DNA of 64,000 nt, taken from Spongiactinospora rosea (lineage in GTDB: Bacteria > Actinomycetota > Actinomycetes > Streptosporangiales > Streptosporangiaceae). The DNA is taken from assembly GCF_003315795.1 (NCBI RefSeq), contig NZ_QMEY01000027.1:1-64000 (forward strand), read 5' to 3'. Both the position numbers and the translations under genes were made by a program. Of this stretch, positions 1 to 6,596 are shown one piece after another (position 1 is the first letter of the stretch; the number at the start of each line of letters is the position of its first letter). Below the pieces are notes generated by a model. That model saw only the letters and a list, made by a program, of their open reading frames with translations. It was not told the origin of the DNA and did not search any database.

Positions 1-192
1 GATGTGGTCGGCATCTTCCCGGATCGGGCGGCGATCATCCGCCTCGTGGGCGCAGTGCTGGCCGAGCAGACGGATGAGTGGGTGGAAGGGCGTCGTTACA
101 TGGGCCTGGACGTGCTGGCCAAGGCCCGGCTCCGGGTAATCGACGGCGACACGCCCGCTCAAGACCCACTGCCGCGAACCCTTACCGCTTAA
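1..192 (+). CDS. IS256-family (Mutator-type) transposase, C-terminal fragment
   Basis: The reading frame is open from the first base and ends at TAA 190-192, so only the last 63 residues are visible. They contain the IS256/Mutator C-terminal signature: a FPDR..AIIRLVGAVLAEQ.DEW stretch followed by GRRYMGLDVL. The family is a DDE transposase of about 400 residues that acts as a cut-and-paste enzyme, so the catalytic residues lie upstream of the window. Nothing here shows whether the full copy is intact. Identification rests on recalled family conservation. Confidence 0.85.
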   Translation, partial: DVVGIFPDRAAIIRLVGAVLAEQTDEWVEGRRYMGLDVLAKARLRVIDGDTPAQDPLPRTLTA

Positions 193-249
193 CCTGGCGG
201 GCAGGATCACGCGCAGGCTGTTTCATACACCACCTCCGTGGACGTGACC
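1..249 (+). mobile_element. Right part of an IS256-family insertion sequence
   Basis: The transposase stop at 192 is followed by about 55 bases ending in a TACACCAC...GTGGACGTGACC stretch (225-249), which resembles the terminal inverted repeat of actinobacterial IS256 elements. The left end is outside the window, so neither the inverted-repeat partner nor a target duplication can be checked. The right boundary is inferred. Confidence 0.5.
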
Positions 250-320
250 TGGTCCGGTGGCAATGGTGCCGAGCAGGCCGAGCAGCGTGTGGGCTCCGTG
301 GCTGGAAGATCAGGGGCGTC

Positions 321-1472
321 TTACGCGCGTGTGCCCCGACGATGCCGGGCATTTGTGGCGGCGATGCGGGAGTGGGACCTGCCGCGACGTTGTCGCGGCG
401 CGGCCATCACGACAAGCAATGTGATCGCGGCCAGGACGACTACGGGGAAGATCAGTACGGGTACGCCTCCGGCGGCCAGGCCCACGACGGTGGCGGAGAA
501 GAGCAGTGCCCAACCATGCATGATCATTACAGTGCGTCGGTGGGAGTGGCCGATGTCGAGGAGGCGGTGATGGAGGTGCCCGCGGTCGGCCGCGAACGGC
601 GACATGCCGTGGGATGTGCGGCGTACCAGTGCGGTGAACAGGTCGATGAGGGGGACGGCCATTACGCCGACCGGCAGCAGAAGTGGCAGGACGACCGGGA
701 ATCGGTTCATGCTGTCGATCGCGTAAGGGTCCACTCCCGAGGTCACCGAAATCGTGGCGGTCGCGAGGACCATGGCGATGAGCATCGACCCGGTGTCGCC
801 CATGAAGATTCTGGCGGGGTGTGTGTTGTGGGGCAGGAATCCGGCGCACACGCCGATCAGCACGGCGGAGATGATCGCGGCGGTGGCAATTCTCTGCCCG
901 GTGAGGTGCTGGGACAGGATGATCGAGTAGCTCCACATCGCCATCGCGGCGATGCCGACGATGCCGACGGCCAAGCCGTCCAGACCGTCGATGAAGTTGA
1001 TGGCATTGATGACGATGACGACCACCAGAATCGTGATCACCGTGCTGAGCCCGCTGTCCATGCTGGCAGCGGCGCCGTTCGGGAGTGGGAGCCAGGGCAG
1101 TGCGACGCCAAGATTGACGAGCACTCCGGCTGCGGCCACCTGGCCGCCTAGTTTGATCAGGGGATCGATTCCCCACCAGTCATCGAAGAAGCCGATGATG
1201 ACGAGGATTCCGCCGGAAAGGATCACGGCGATGACGGTGTCGCTGTGCGCGAGCAGTCCGCCCGTGTGCGGAAGGGAGTTCGCGAACAACAGTGAGGCGA
1301 CGAGTCCCACGTAGATGGCGAGTCCGCCGAGACGGGGGGTGGGAACGGTGTGCACATCGCGTTCGCGGACTTCCGGTGCCGCGCCGATCTTGATGGCGAA
1401 GTACCGTGCGATCGGGACGAACAGGTATGTCACGGCCGCGGCGATGAGTGCGGTGATCAGGTACTCGCGCAA
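321..1472 (-). CDS. WecA/TagO-like undecaprenyl-phosphate sugar-1-phosphate transferase
   Basis: Integral membrane enzyme of the MraY/WecA superfamily. It moves a HexNAc-1-phosphate from a UDP-sugar to undecaprenyl phosphate, the first step of a cell-surface polymer. All family motifs are visible: RDVHTVPTPRLGG near residues 38-50, FFDDWWG after the third helix, NAINFIDGLDGLAVG, FLPHNTHPARIFMGDTGS and the HLHHR loop that separates WecA-type enzymes from MraY. Length (383 residues) and about ten hydrophobic helices fit. I chose TTG 1472, preceded by GGAGGT with a short 3-base gap, because the protein then starts REYLITAL as relatives do. An ATG at 1526 lies in the loop of a perfect hairpin, and GTG 1488 is another option. 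The last 40 residues are Arg/His rich. The sugar and the polymer cannot be told from sequence. Confidence 0.88.
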   Translation of the reverse strand: MREYLITALIAAAVTYLFVPIARYFAIKIGAAPEVRERDVHTVPTPRLGGLAIYVGLVASLLFANSLPHTGGLLAHSDTVIAVILSGGILVIIGFFDDWWGIDPLIKLGGQVAAAGVLVNLGVALPWLPLPNGAAASMDSGLSTVITILVVVIVINAINFIDGLDGLAVGIVGIAAMAMWSYSIILSQHLTGQRIATAAIISAVLIGVCAGFLPHNTHPARIFMGDTGSMLIAMVLATATISVTSGVDPYAIDSMNRFPVVLPLLLPVGVMAVPLIDLFTALVRRTSHGMSPFAADRGHLHHRLLDIGHSHRRTVMIMHGWALLFSATVVGLAAGGVPVLIFPVVVLAAITLLVVMAAPRQRRGRSHSRIAATNARHRRGTRA

Positions 1473-1508
1473 GAGACCTCCGGGCACCGTGTGCGCCCCG
1501 CGATATGG

Positions 1509-1548
1509 CGAGGTCAGGTGTGGCACTACTTTGCCACACCTGACCTCG
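1509..1548. terminator. Perfect 16-bp inverted repeat (hairpin) between two minus-strand genes
   Basis: CGAGGTCAGGTGTGGC (1509-1524) is exactly complementary to GCCACACCTGACCTCG (1533-1548) with an 8-base loop. It lies between the secreted-protein gene and the WecA-like gene, just before the likely TTG start of the latter. Without a U-tract on either side it could be a U-less actinomycete terminator for the upstream gene, an attenuator for the WecA-like gene, or an operator. The structure is seen; the role is inferred. Confidence 0.6.
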
Positions 1549-1651
1549 TTCGTCGGTTAATGCAGTTGATTCGAGTAAGCTATGTGAGTTGTTCCGCTGG
1601 CGGGCCCGTGATCCTATGGTGATTGCTGGAGAAACCGCCTGGCCGGATGCT

Positions 1652-2026
1652 TCAGAAGACCGTTTTTGTGCAGCCCGCTCCGGTCCTCACACCAGCCCAG
1701 GAGCGGAAGCCGAGTGAGACCCTAATGGTGGAGGTCTGGGCTGGCGAGGAGTTGAAGTTGAACGATCGGCCGGTGTGTTCCTGGCGGTGTACCGCCCCGG
1801 AGGAGCGGGCGAACTGCACGATGGTTCCTACGTCCGGGTCCCCACTCATATTGCCGGTTATGTAGACCCTCCCTCCGTTGGTTGAGACATTTCCTGAGCC
1901 GCGCAGCGTGATTCCGTCCAGGCGGCAGCGGTGACTCCATTCAGCGAGTACGGGAGGCGCGCTCAGCATGATCAGGGCTGACGCCCATAGCATGCCGATG
2001 AGCAAGCTTTTGAGTCGGCCGATCAT
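1652..2026 (-). CDS. Small secreted protein of unknown function
   Basis: A 124-residue product starting at ATG 2026, seven bases after a GAAGG ribosome site. It opens with a clear Sec signal peptide: basic n-region (MIGRLK), about 20 hydrophobic residues, and a likely signal peptidase cut after the A of VLA near residue 29. The mature part is about 95 residues, rich in Gly, Ser, Thr and Asn, with only two cysteines (one near its start, one near the C-terminus), so one disulfide is possible. I do not recognise a family. It is followed by the 1509-1548 hairpin, suggesting its own transcript. The longer open frame back to 2311 lacks a convincing start. Confidence 0.6.
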   Translation of the reverse strand: MIGRLKSLLIGMLWASALIMLSAPPVLAEWSHRCRLDGITLRGSGNVSTNGGRVYITGNMSGDPDVGTIVQFARSSGAVHRQEHTGRSFNFNSSPAQTSTIRVSLGFRSWAGVRTGAGCTKTVF

Positions 2027-2053
2027 GTAGACGCCTTCGGCATCACAGATGTG

Positions 2054-2097
2054 GCCACGGGTGGGGAGAGCCCTGCGAAAAGCCCCCCGCCCGTGGC
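2054..2097. promoter_or_regulatory. Hairpin in the leader of the small secreted-protein gene
   Basis: GCCACGGG (2054-2061) pairs with CCCGTGGC (2090-2097), and the inner GGGG/CCCC blocks can extend the stem. It lies 28-71 bases before the ATG at 2026, so it would be in the 5' untranslated RNA. It could protect the message or attenuate it; no known riboswitch is recognised. The surrounding 2100-2387 stretch is less GC-rich than the rest and shows no gene. Confidence 0.35.
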
Positions 2098-2387
2098 TCA
2101 TGACAGTTGAGTACACTGCCATGCCGCCGTTTGGTAATTCAAGTACTTGACATGCGTGGCAGCCCCGTTTAAGCGGTAATAAAGATTTTCTCCGGCATGT
2201 TCTGTAGTGGCGGAAATACGCCTGCCAGTGGAAATCCAGCGGCAGTCGCATAACCGCTGGTAAGCGAGTCTCAGGTACGCTTGCCTGGGGCTGCTGAAGG
2301 GGTGCGGCCAAAGCTACGGATCGCTGTGGGTGCTCTGCGGGCCACTAATTGTGGCAATTCTGGAGTGTGTTGCGGCGAAGAATATCG

Positions 2388-2715
2388 GTAAGCATCCCCA
2401 GTCTGTTGTGATCGTTGACCGTTGCTGACGATCTCGCGGTGGGTGCAGGGTCGGGACAGACCTGTCCCCCCGTCTGACTGGGAGATCGCCATGCCCGAGC
2501 TTCCGGTCGATCCCGCCCCCGGCGCCCTGGAGGACCCTCGCCGCGCCGGCCGACGCCGAGCCGGTCACCGGCTTCACGCCCGCGCAGGAGTGATCAACTC
2601 ATGCGGCGGCGAGCTCGGCACCCTCAACATCGCCCTGACCAAGGGCGTCGGAGTCAACCTCTGCCTACCGCCCTAAGTCCCGGATCAACGATCACAACAG
2701 ATGAAGGATGCTTAC
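2388..2715. mobile_element. MITE-like element or IS remnant with 31-bp inverted ends
   Basis: Bases 2388-2418 and 2685-2715 are inverted repeats: GTAAGCATCC, then four unmatched bases, then TCTGTTGTGATCGTTGA, with 27 of 31 positions complementary. The enclosed 266 bases are too short for a transposase. I found no direct target duplication outside the ends (TATCG on the left, GAAAC on the right). This looks like a non-autonomous element or a deletion derivative of an insertion sequence. The element family is not recognised. Confidence 0.5.
2491..2676 (+). pseudogene. Possible decayed small-peptide gene inside the MITE-like element
   Basis: An ATG at 2491 follows GGGAG by six bases and opens 61 codons, ending in a cysteine-containing tail (SCGGELGTLNIALTKGVGVN then LCLPP). 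The middle third of this frame is Arg/Ala filler, while another frame over the same bases reads PADAEPVTGFTPAQE with uniformly G/C third positions. The region may therefore carry two compensating frameshifts in an older small-protein gene. No family is recognised. It may not be a gene at all. Confidence 0.2.
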
Positions 2716-2815
2716 GAAACCCAGTGAGGATGCTCATGGTGTCGCGAGAAACAGGGCGGTAGCCGCTCGCTTCGCCGGCCGTTTGTGCGATGGTATCGCG
2801 CTAAGATCGCGTCCC

Positions 2816-4573
2816 GTGCTTTCGGGTAATTTATGGCGGTTTGTTAGGGCCGGAGTAGTCGGCCTGGTTCTTGTCGCGGTGGTCGTGGGGCTGGTGCTGG
2901 GGGACCCCTGGCTCTGGGTGGCCGTCGAATGGTCGTCGCCGGGCTTTATGAAGTTCTATATGCCCGACGGGCTGGACGGTCCGACGGTCGTGGTGTTGCT
3001 CATGGCCGCCGTGGTGAAGGCGGCGTTTCTGTGGGTGATTCTGCGCCGGCCCGCGCCGGGGGCGCTGGATCGCCGGGCGAAAATGTTGCGTCGGCTGCTG
3101 TATCTGGCGGTGGCGTACACGCTGGTGCTGTGGTTCCCGCTGGGCCTGGTTCCCGATGAGGTCGGGGCGGCGTTCTTGCTCGGGCTGTGGACCGCGATCG
3201 ACGTCCTCTACCTGCTCGTCATCCGCTGGCGGTCGCGCGGGCTGCGGGTGGTGGCCGGGGTGCTGTTCGGCGTCGAGCTGGCCGGGATGGTCGGCGAGCT
3301 GCTCGACGAGCTGGACGTGCTGGAGTTCGACCTGGGCGGCGTCCTCGAATTGGGCCTGAGCCTGGGCGGGGTGGCGGTGACCCTCATCACGGTGGTCGGG
3401 CAGTCGCGCGACGGCCGGTGGAGCCGGGGCACGCTGGCCGCTGGGTGGGCGTCGGTCGGTGTGCACATGCTGGTGCTCCCGCTCAACATCTTCTTCGGGA
3501 CGATCCCCAGCGGCGGTCTGGTGATAGAGATCGTGATGGACGCGGTGGGGCTCGTCGGCGTCGTGTGGATGGCGGCGACCGCCCGTGAAATGCCCATCGA
3601 GAACCGCTTGGCGGACCCTTCGCCCGCGCGGCAGCGGGTGGCCCGCGTCGGGGTGGTGGCCGTGGTCGTGGTGCCGGTCATCGCGTTGATCCAGCCGGAG
3701 CAGTCTCCGCGCGTCGCCTACACCGGCTGGTCGGGGAACTGCTACGACCGGCCCGCCTTCGGCGACCTGAAGCCGGCCGAACGCGACGCCACGTTCCTGT
3801 GCCTGGCGCGGAGCACGTCGGACGGGGTGCCGCCGATGTTCCCGGACGAGCTGTCGGACGAGGCGATCCTCGCGTACGCGCGGACGCTGTGCCGGGCGAA
3901 GGACCGCGAGGAGCGGCAGGCGATCCTGATGCGGGCCGGAAGCACACGGGCCCTCTCGGGCGTGGACTCGTCGGACCTCGTCTACGTGTGCCCGGAGATC
4001 ATCGGCGCGACCCAGCCGGAGCTGCTGTACTCGACGAAGGAGGCGAATGAGGCGGGCGCCGCCTACCTCGCCGAGGAGAACGCGAAGTGCCGCGATCCGT
4101 GGCCCCGGACGAAGGGCGTCGTCCAGGCCACGGCCGTGTACTACCTGTTCCCCGACGGCGATCCCGGCTATTCGGTCCACGACCCCGACGACGAGGCGCC
4201 GGTGCGGGAGGAGGAGTACGACGGAAGTACCCTCACCCGGCTGTCCCGCAGTTCGGTGCTCGTCGGGCACATCGAGGACATCATCGATCTGTGCCTCACC
4301 GTGAAGGCCTTCCGCACCGCGCCGCCACGGCGGGCGGCCGGGTGGGATCTGGTCGACGAGGTGCCGATCGTCAGCCGCAGCGGCCGGCTCACCGTGCCGG
4401 AGCTGACCGAGGGCGATGGCGTGGGCGCCGGCGCCCCCATGCCGAACCTGGCGATCGCCGGAAAGGGCCACTACCGGCTCCGCGTGTACGTCCGGACCGA
4501 CGACGCGGCGGAGGAGCACCTGGTCGTCGTGTTCCCGGGCGCGTCCCGGAAGAGACTCAGCCTGAAGCCTTGA
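2816..4573 (+). CDS. Polytopic membrane protein with a C-terminal soluble domain, function unknown
   Basis: I place the start at GTG 2816, which lies eight bases after a TAAGAT -10 box (2802-2807) and would give a leaderless message of 585 codons. The open frame upstream (to 2708) runs into the inverted repeat of the neighbouring element. The first 300 residues hold seven to eight hydrophobic helices. Between two of them is an acidic LLDELDVLEFDLGG stretch likely to lie outside the membrane. After the last helix, ending in VVVVPVIALIQPEQ, about 240 residues look soluble, with scattered cysteines and a beta-rich end (HYRLRVYVRTDD). No enzyme motif or family is recognised. It is followed by 219 bases without a gene. 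Confidence 0.6.
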   Translation: MLSGNLWRFVRAGVVGLVLVAVVVGLVLGDPWLWVAVEWSSPGFMKFYMPDGLDGPTVVVLLMAAVVKAAFLWVILRRPAPGALDRRAKMLRRLLYLAVAYTLVLWFPLGLVPDEVGAAFLLGLWTAIDVLYLLVIRWRSRGLRVVAGVLFGVELAGMVGELLDELDVLEFDLGGVLELGLSLGGVAVTLITVVGQSRDGRWSRGTLAAGWASVGVHMLVLPLNIFFGTIPSGGLVIEIVMDAVGLVGVVWMAATAREMPIENRLADPSPARQRVARVGVVAVVVVPVIALIQPEQSPRVAYTGWSGNCYDRPAFGDLKPAERDATFLCLARSTSDGVPPMFPDELSDEAILAYARTLCRAKDREERQAILMRAGSTRALSGVDSSDLVYVCPEIIGATQPELLYSTKEANEAGAAYLAEENAKCRDPWPRTKGVVQATAVYYLFPDGDPGYSVHDPDDEAPVREEEYDGSTLTRLSRSSVLVGHIEDIIDLCLTVKAFRTAPPRRAAGWDLVDEVPIVSRSGRLTVPELTEGDGVGAGAPMPNLAIAGKGHYRLRVYVRTDDAAEEHLVVVFPGASRKRLSLKP

Positions 4574-4792
4574 GAAGGCTTTCGAGCTGGCCCATCTTGG
4601 CCACTTCCAGCGCATTCTTCCGTGCTCTCCGCTGCGTTAGTCTTCATCCAGCGGCCGGATTTCACGGCACCCTCGCCGGAATCAATGGAGTCGATTAGCG
4701 ACAGCTGCTCTCGACTGAGTGCGTACCTTTTTACCGGCCGATCTGATCTGTAAATCAGTCAGCGAAAGAAGCTACTCACGCGGAGGGACCAA

Positions 4793-5335
4793 ATGAATTC
4801 CCGAAAGAACGCCATGCGCTTATCCGTCCTGGTGGCGATGATCTGCGCGCTGTGCGCCGGTCTCATCGCCGGGCCGGCCGGCGCGGACCGCGCCCCGTCC
4901 ACGCCGTTCACCCCCGAAGGCAAGAGCAGCCCCTGGAAGGGCTACAAGCGCACGTTCAGCGCAACCCTCCGCCGGACGGCCGCGGCCGTGTCGAAGGACG
5001 GCCAGGCCCTTCCGGATGTCATCTACTGCAGCGGGGGCATCACCAACCCGAGGGTGGACGGCGGATACATCGTCGCCGACGCCATCGCGCAGTGCGACAA
5101 GCTCGTCGACAAGATCGACCTCGCCGGCACCTTCACCGTCAACGGGACCGGGCAGCCCTGGCAGATCGTCTCGGCGCTCAATGTCCTGCAGCTCGGAATG
5201 TCCGCGACCTACGCGTGTCCGGGAGGGGCGCGCACCTACCGGTCTCTCGGCGCCGCTCAATTCACCAAGGCCGGTTATGAGAATTCACCGCTCGTGATGA
5301 GCGGCGGGTCCGGGGATCACTCACTCTCCTGCTGA
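4793..5335 (+). CDS. Secreted protein of unknown function
   Basis: A 180-residue product. ATG 4793 is preceded by GGAGGG with a six-base gap. Residues 1-32 are a typical Sec signal peptide ending AGPAGA. The mature part contains Cys residues in IYCSGG, IAQCDK, YACPGG and at the very C-terminus (LSC), so two disulfides are possible. The regular alternation of short hydrophobic and polar segments suggests a small beta-rich extracellular domain. No family is recognised. It lies 80 bases upstream of the peptide/ThiF-like locus on the same strand, but no sequence feature ties them together. Confidence 0.6.
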   Translation: MNSRKNAMRLSVLVAMICALCAGLIAGPAGADRAPSTPFTPEGKSSPWKGYKRTFSATLRRTAAAVSKDGQALPDVIYCSGGITNPRVDGGYIVADAIAQCDKLVDKIDLAGTFTVNGTGQPWQIVSALNVLQLGMSATYACPGGARTYRSLGAAQFTKAGYENSPLVMSGGSGDHSLSC

Positions 5336-5415
5336 TTCTCATTCGACGTGCCTTGACGGGGCGATGGCCGCGGTGTTCCCCTTTTAAGCGAGAAGCAGGA
5401 GGGGAGGTGACCGAA

Positions 5416-5478
5416 ATGACCATCGAGCGTGTGTACGAGGAGGGCCTCGTTCAGGAGTGGCACGGTAACGTCATCTGA
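5416..5478 (+). CDS. Putative 20-residue precursor peptide of a microcin C-like RiPP
   Basis: The ATG at 5416 sits five bases after GGAGGTGA (5403-5410), one of the best Shine-Dalgarno matches in the window, and the frame closes at TGA 5476-5478. The product is MTIERVYEEGLVQEWHGNVI. Its neighbours decide the interpretation: a stem-loop at 5498-5535, then a ThiF/MccB-like enzyme and an exporter, the same order as mccA-mccB-mccC. In microcin C the adenylating enzyme modifies a C-terminal Asn of a 7-residue peptide. Here the C-terminus is Ile and the only Asn is two residues before it, so the chemistry must differ or require trimming. Pantocin A, another ThiF-type product, is cut from an EEN core; an EEG is present here at residues 8-10. 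That the ORF is translated is strongly suggested; that it is the enzyme's substrate is inference. Confidence 0.6.
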   Translation: MTIERVYEEGLVQEWHGNVI

Positions 5479-5497
5479 TGGCGTGGCCAGGCGTTTG

Positions 5498-5535
5498 GTC
5501 CGTGGCGGGAGTGCGTATTGGCTCCCGCCGCGGAC
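5498..5535 (+). promoter_or_regulatory. Stem-loop between peptide gene and ThiF-like gene (attenuator-like)
   Basis: GTCCGTGGCGGGAG (5498-5511) pairs with CTCCCGCCGCGGAC (5522-5535). This is a 14-bp stem with a single G-U wobble and a 10-base loop, starting 20 bases after the peptide stop and ending 38 bases before the GTG start of the ThiF-like gene. A partial terminator here would give more precursor than enzyme message. The mccA-mccB intergenic terminator of microcin C is the known parallel. No U-tract follows, so readthrough is expected. Confidence 0.6.
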
Positions 5536-5573
5536 GATACGGACGAAACGGGCGGCGGGGAAGGGAGGAATAG

Positions 5574-6596
5574 GTGCAGAGGCCCAGAGTCAAGGAATTT
5601 CTCCGTATCTACCACATTGCGGATGAGCCGCATCTCTATATCGGGATCGGGCCGGAAAAGTTCAGGATCATGAATCCCACCGGGGAAATGGTGTCGTTCG
5701 TGATGGCCCTGGACGGGTCGGCCACCCGGCAGGAGTTGCGCGGGCGGTTTCCGGAGACGGATTCCTGGCTGGAGGTCCTCGCGGCCGAGGGCGTCCTGGA
5801 CGACGCCGCCGACATCCCGCCGCTGGACGCCGAAGACCTGCGGCGGTGGAGCAGGCAGATCAACCACCTGCGGCTGTACGACCGCGAGGGCTGGGACGGC
5901 TACCAGGGCATGAAACGCCTGCGTGACGCCCGAGTCGTGATCATCGGGACGGGGGCGGGCGGCACCACGCTGCTGCGGCTGCTGAACGCGGCCGGGATCG
6001 GCACGCTGGAGGCGGTGGACTTCGACACCTTCGCCGAGGAGAACTTGCCGACCCATCCGACGTTCGACGAGCAGGACGTCGGGATGCCGAAGCTGGACGC
6101 GCTGAAACGGCACCTGGAGCTACAGAATTCGCGGTCGAAGTTCGTCGCGCACCACACCCGGATCGAGTCCGCCGACGATATCGTCGAGCTCGTGCGGGGG
6201 GCCGACTTCTTCTTCAACGCCTATGACCGGCCGCGCAACCACGCGATCCGCTGGTCGAACGAGGCGAGCCTGCGCACCGGCGTGCCGTTCGGGCAGATCG
6301 GCATCACCAACAAGGGCGCCAGGGTCGGCCCGACGATGATTCCCGGCCGGACTCCCTGCATGGAATGCGTGGGCATTCGCGACCTGGACGTATTGCGCCC
6401 GGAGACATCCGGCAGCCTCACCGGGACCCTGGTCGCGATGGTCGCCGGAATCGCCGTGAACGAGGTCATCGGCCTGGTCTCCGGTGCGAAAGAGACATCG
6501 CGTACGGCCGGGCAGAGCCTTTATGTCAACGCCGACACCCTCACCTTCGAATTCACCCCCTTCGAGTTCCGGAAGGACTGCCCCTGCCGGACGTGA
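5574..6596 (+). CDS. ThiF/MccB-like E1-type adenylating enzyme
   Basis: A 340-residue cytosolic enzyme of the E1/ThiF/MccB superfamily, which uses ATP to adenylate a peptide C-terminus. Residues 1-95 form a separate N-terminal domain (LYIGIGPEKFRIMN...), in the place of the peptide-clamp domain of MccB. The adenylation domain starts near residue 120 with the glycine-rich ATP loop IIGTGAGGTTLLRLL, followed by VDFDTFAEENLPTHPTF, the usual acidic strand and NLxRQ-like segment. A zinc site is complete: PCMEC near residue 263 and CPC at the C-terminus. The catalytic cysteine loop of ubiquitin E1 is not evident, as in MccB. GTG 5574 follows GGGAGGA. The stop overlaps the exporter start (GTGA), so the two are co-translated. 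A sulfur-carrier (ThiF/MoeB) role is less likely because no ThiS/MoaD-like protein with a C-terminal GG is nearby. Confidence 0.85.
   Translation: MQRPRVKEFLRIYHIADEPHLYIGIGPEKFRIMNPTGEMVSFVMALDGSATRQELRGRFPETDSWLEVLAAEGVLDDAADIPPLDAEDLRRWSRQINHLRLYDREGWDGYQGMKRLRDARVVIIGTGAGGTTLLRLLNAAGIGTLEAVDFDTFAEENLPTHPTFDEQDVGMPKLDALKRHLELQNSRSKFVAHHTRIESADDIVELVRGADFFFNAYDRPRNHAIRWSNEASLRTGVPFGQIGITNKGARVGPTMIPGRTPCMECVGIRDLDVLRPETSGSLTGTLVAMVAGIAVNEVIGLVSGAKETSRTAGQSLYVNADTLTFEFTPFEFRKDCPCRT

Noticed and set aside
321..1176. Long Arg/His/Gly-rich reading frames on the opposite strand or other frames of real genes (for example 78-1151 plus, 310-1176 minus, 6521-8698 minus, 24101-28156 minus)
   Set aside because: They are high-GC shadows: composition is dominated by Arg, Gly, Ala, Pro and His, no domain is visible, and each lies wholly over a gene with clear family motifs.
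5353..5358. TTGACG as the -35 box of the peptide gene promoter
   Set aside because: No acceptable -10 box lies 16-19 bases downstream; the nearest AT-rich hexamer is about 23 bases away.
5429..5626. 65-codon frame overlapping the peptide gene and start of the ThiF-like gene
   Set aside because: Starts at a GTG without ribosome site, is Arg/Ser/Gly rich, and overlaps the better supported peptide ORF and the stem-loop.
5574..6596. ThiF-like gene as part of thiamine or molybdopterin synthesis
   Set aside because: No ThiS/MoaD-like carrier ending in Gly-Gly, no ThiG or MoeA nearby, and the enzyme has an extra N-terminal domain and follows a strongly translated 20-codon ORF, which favours the MccB-type reading.
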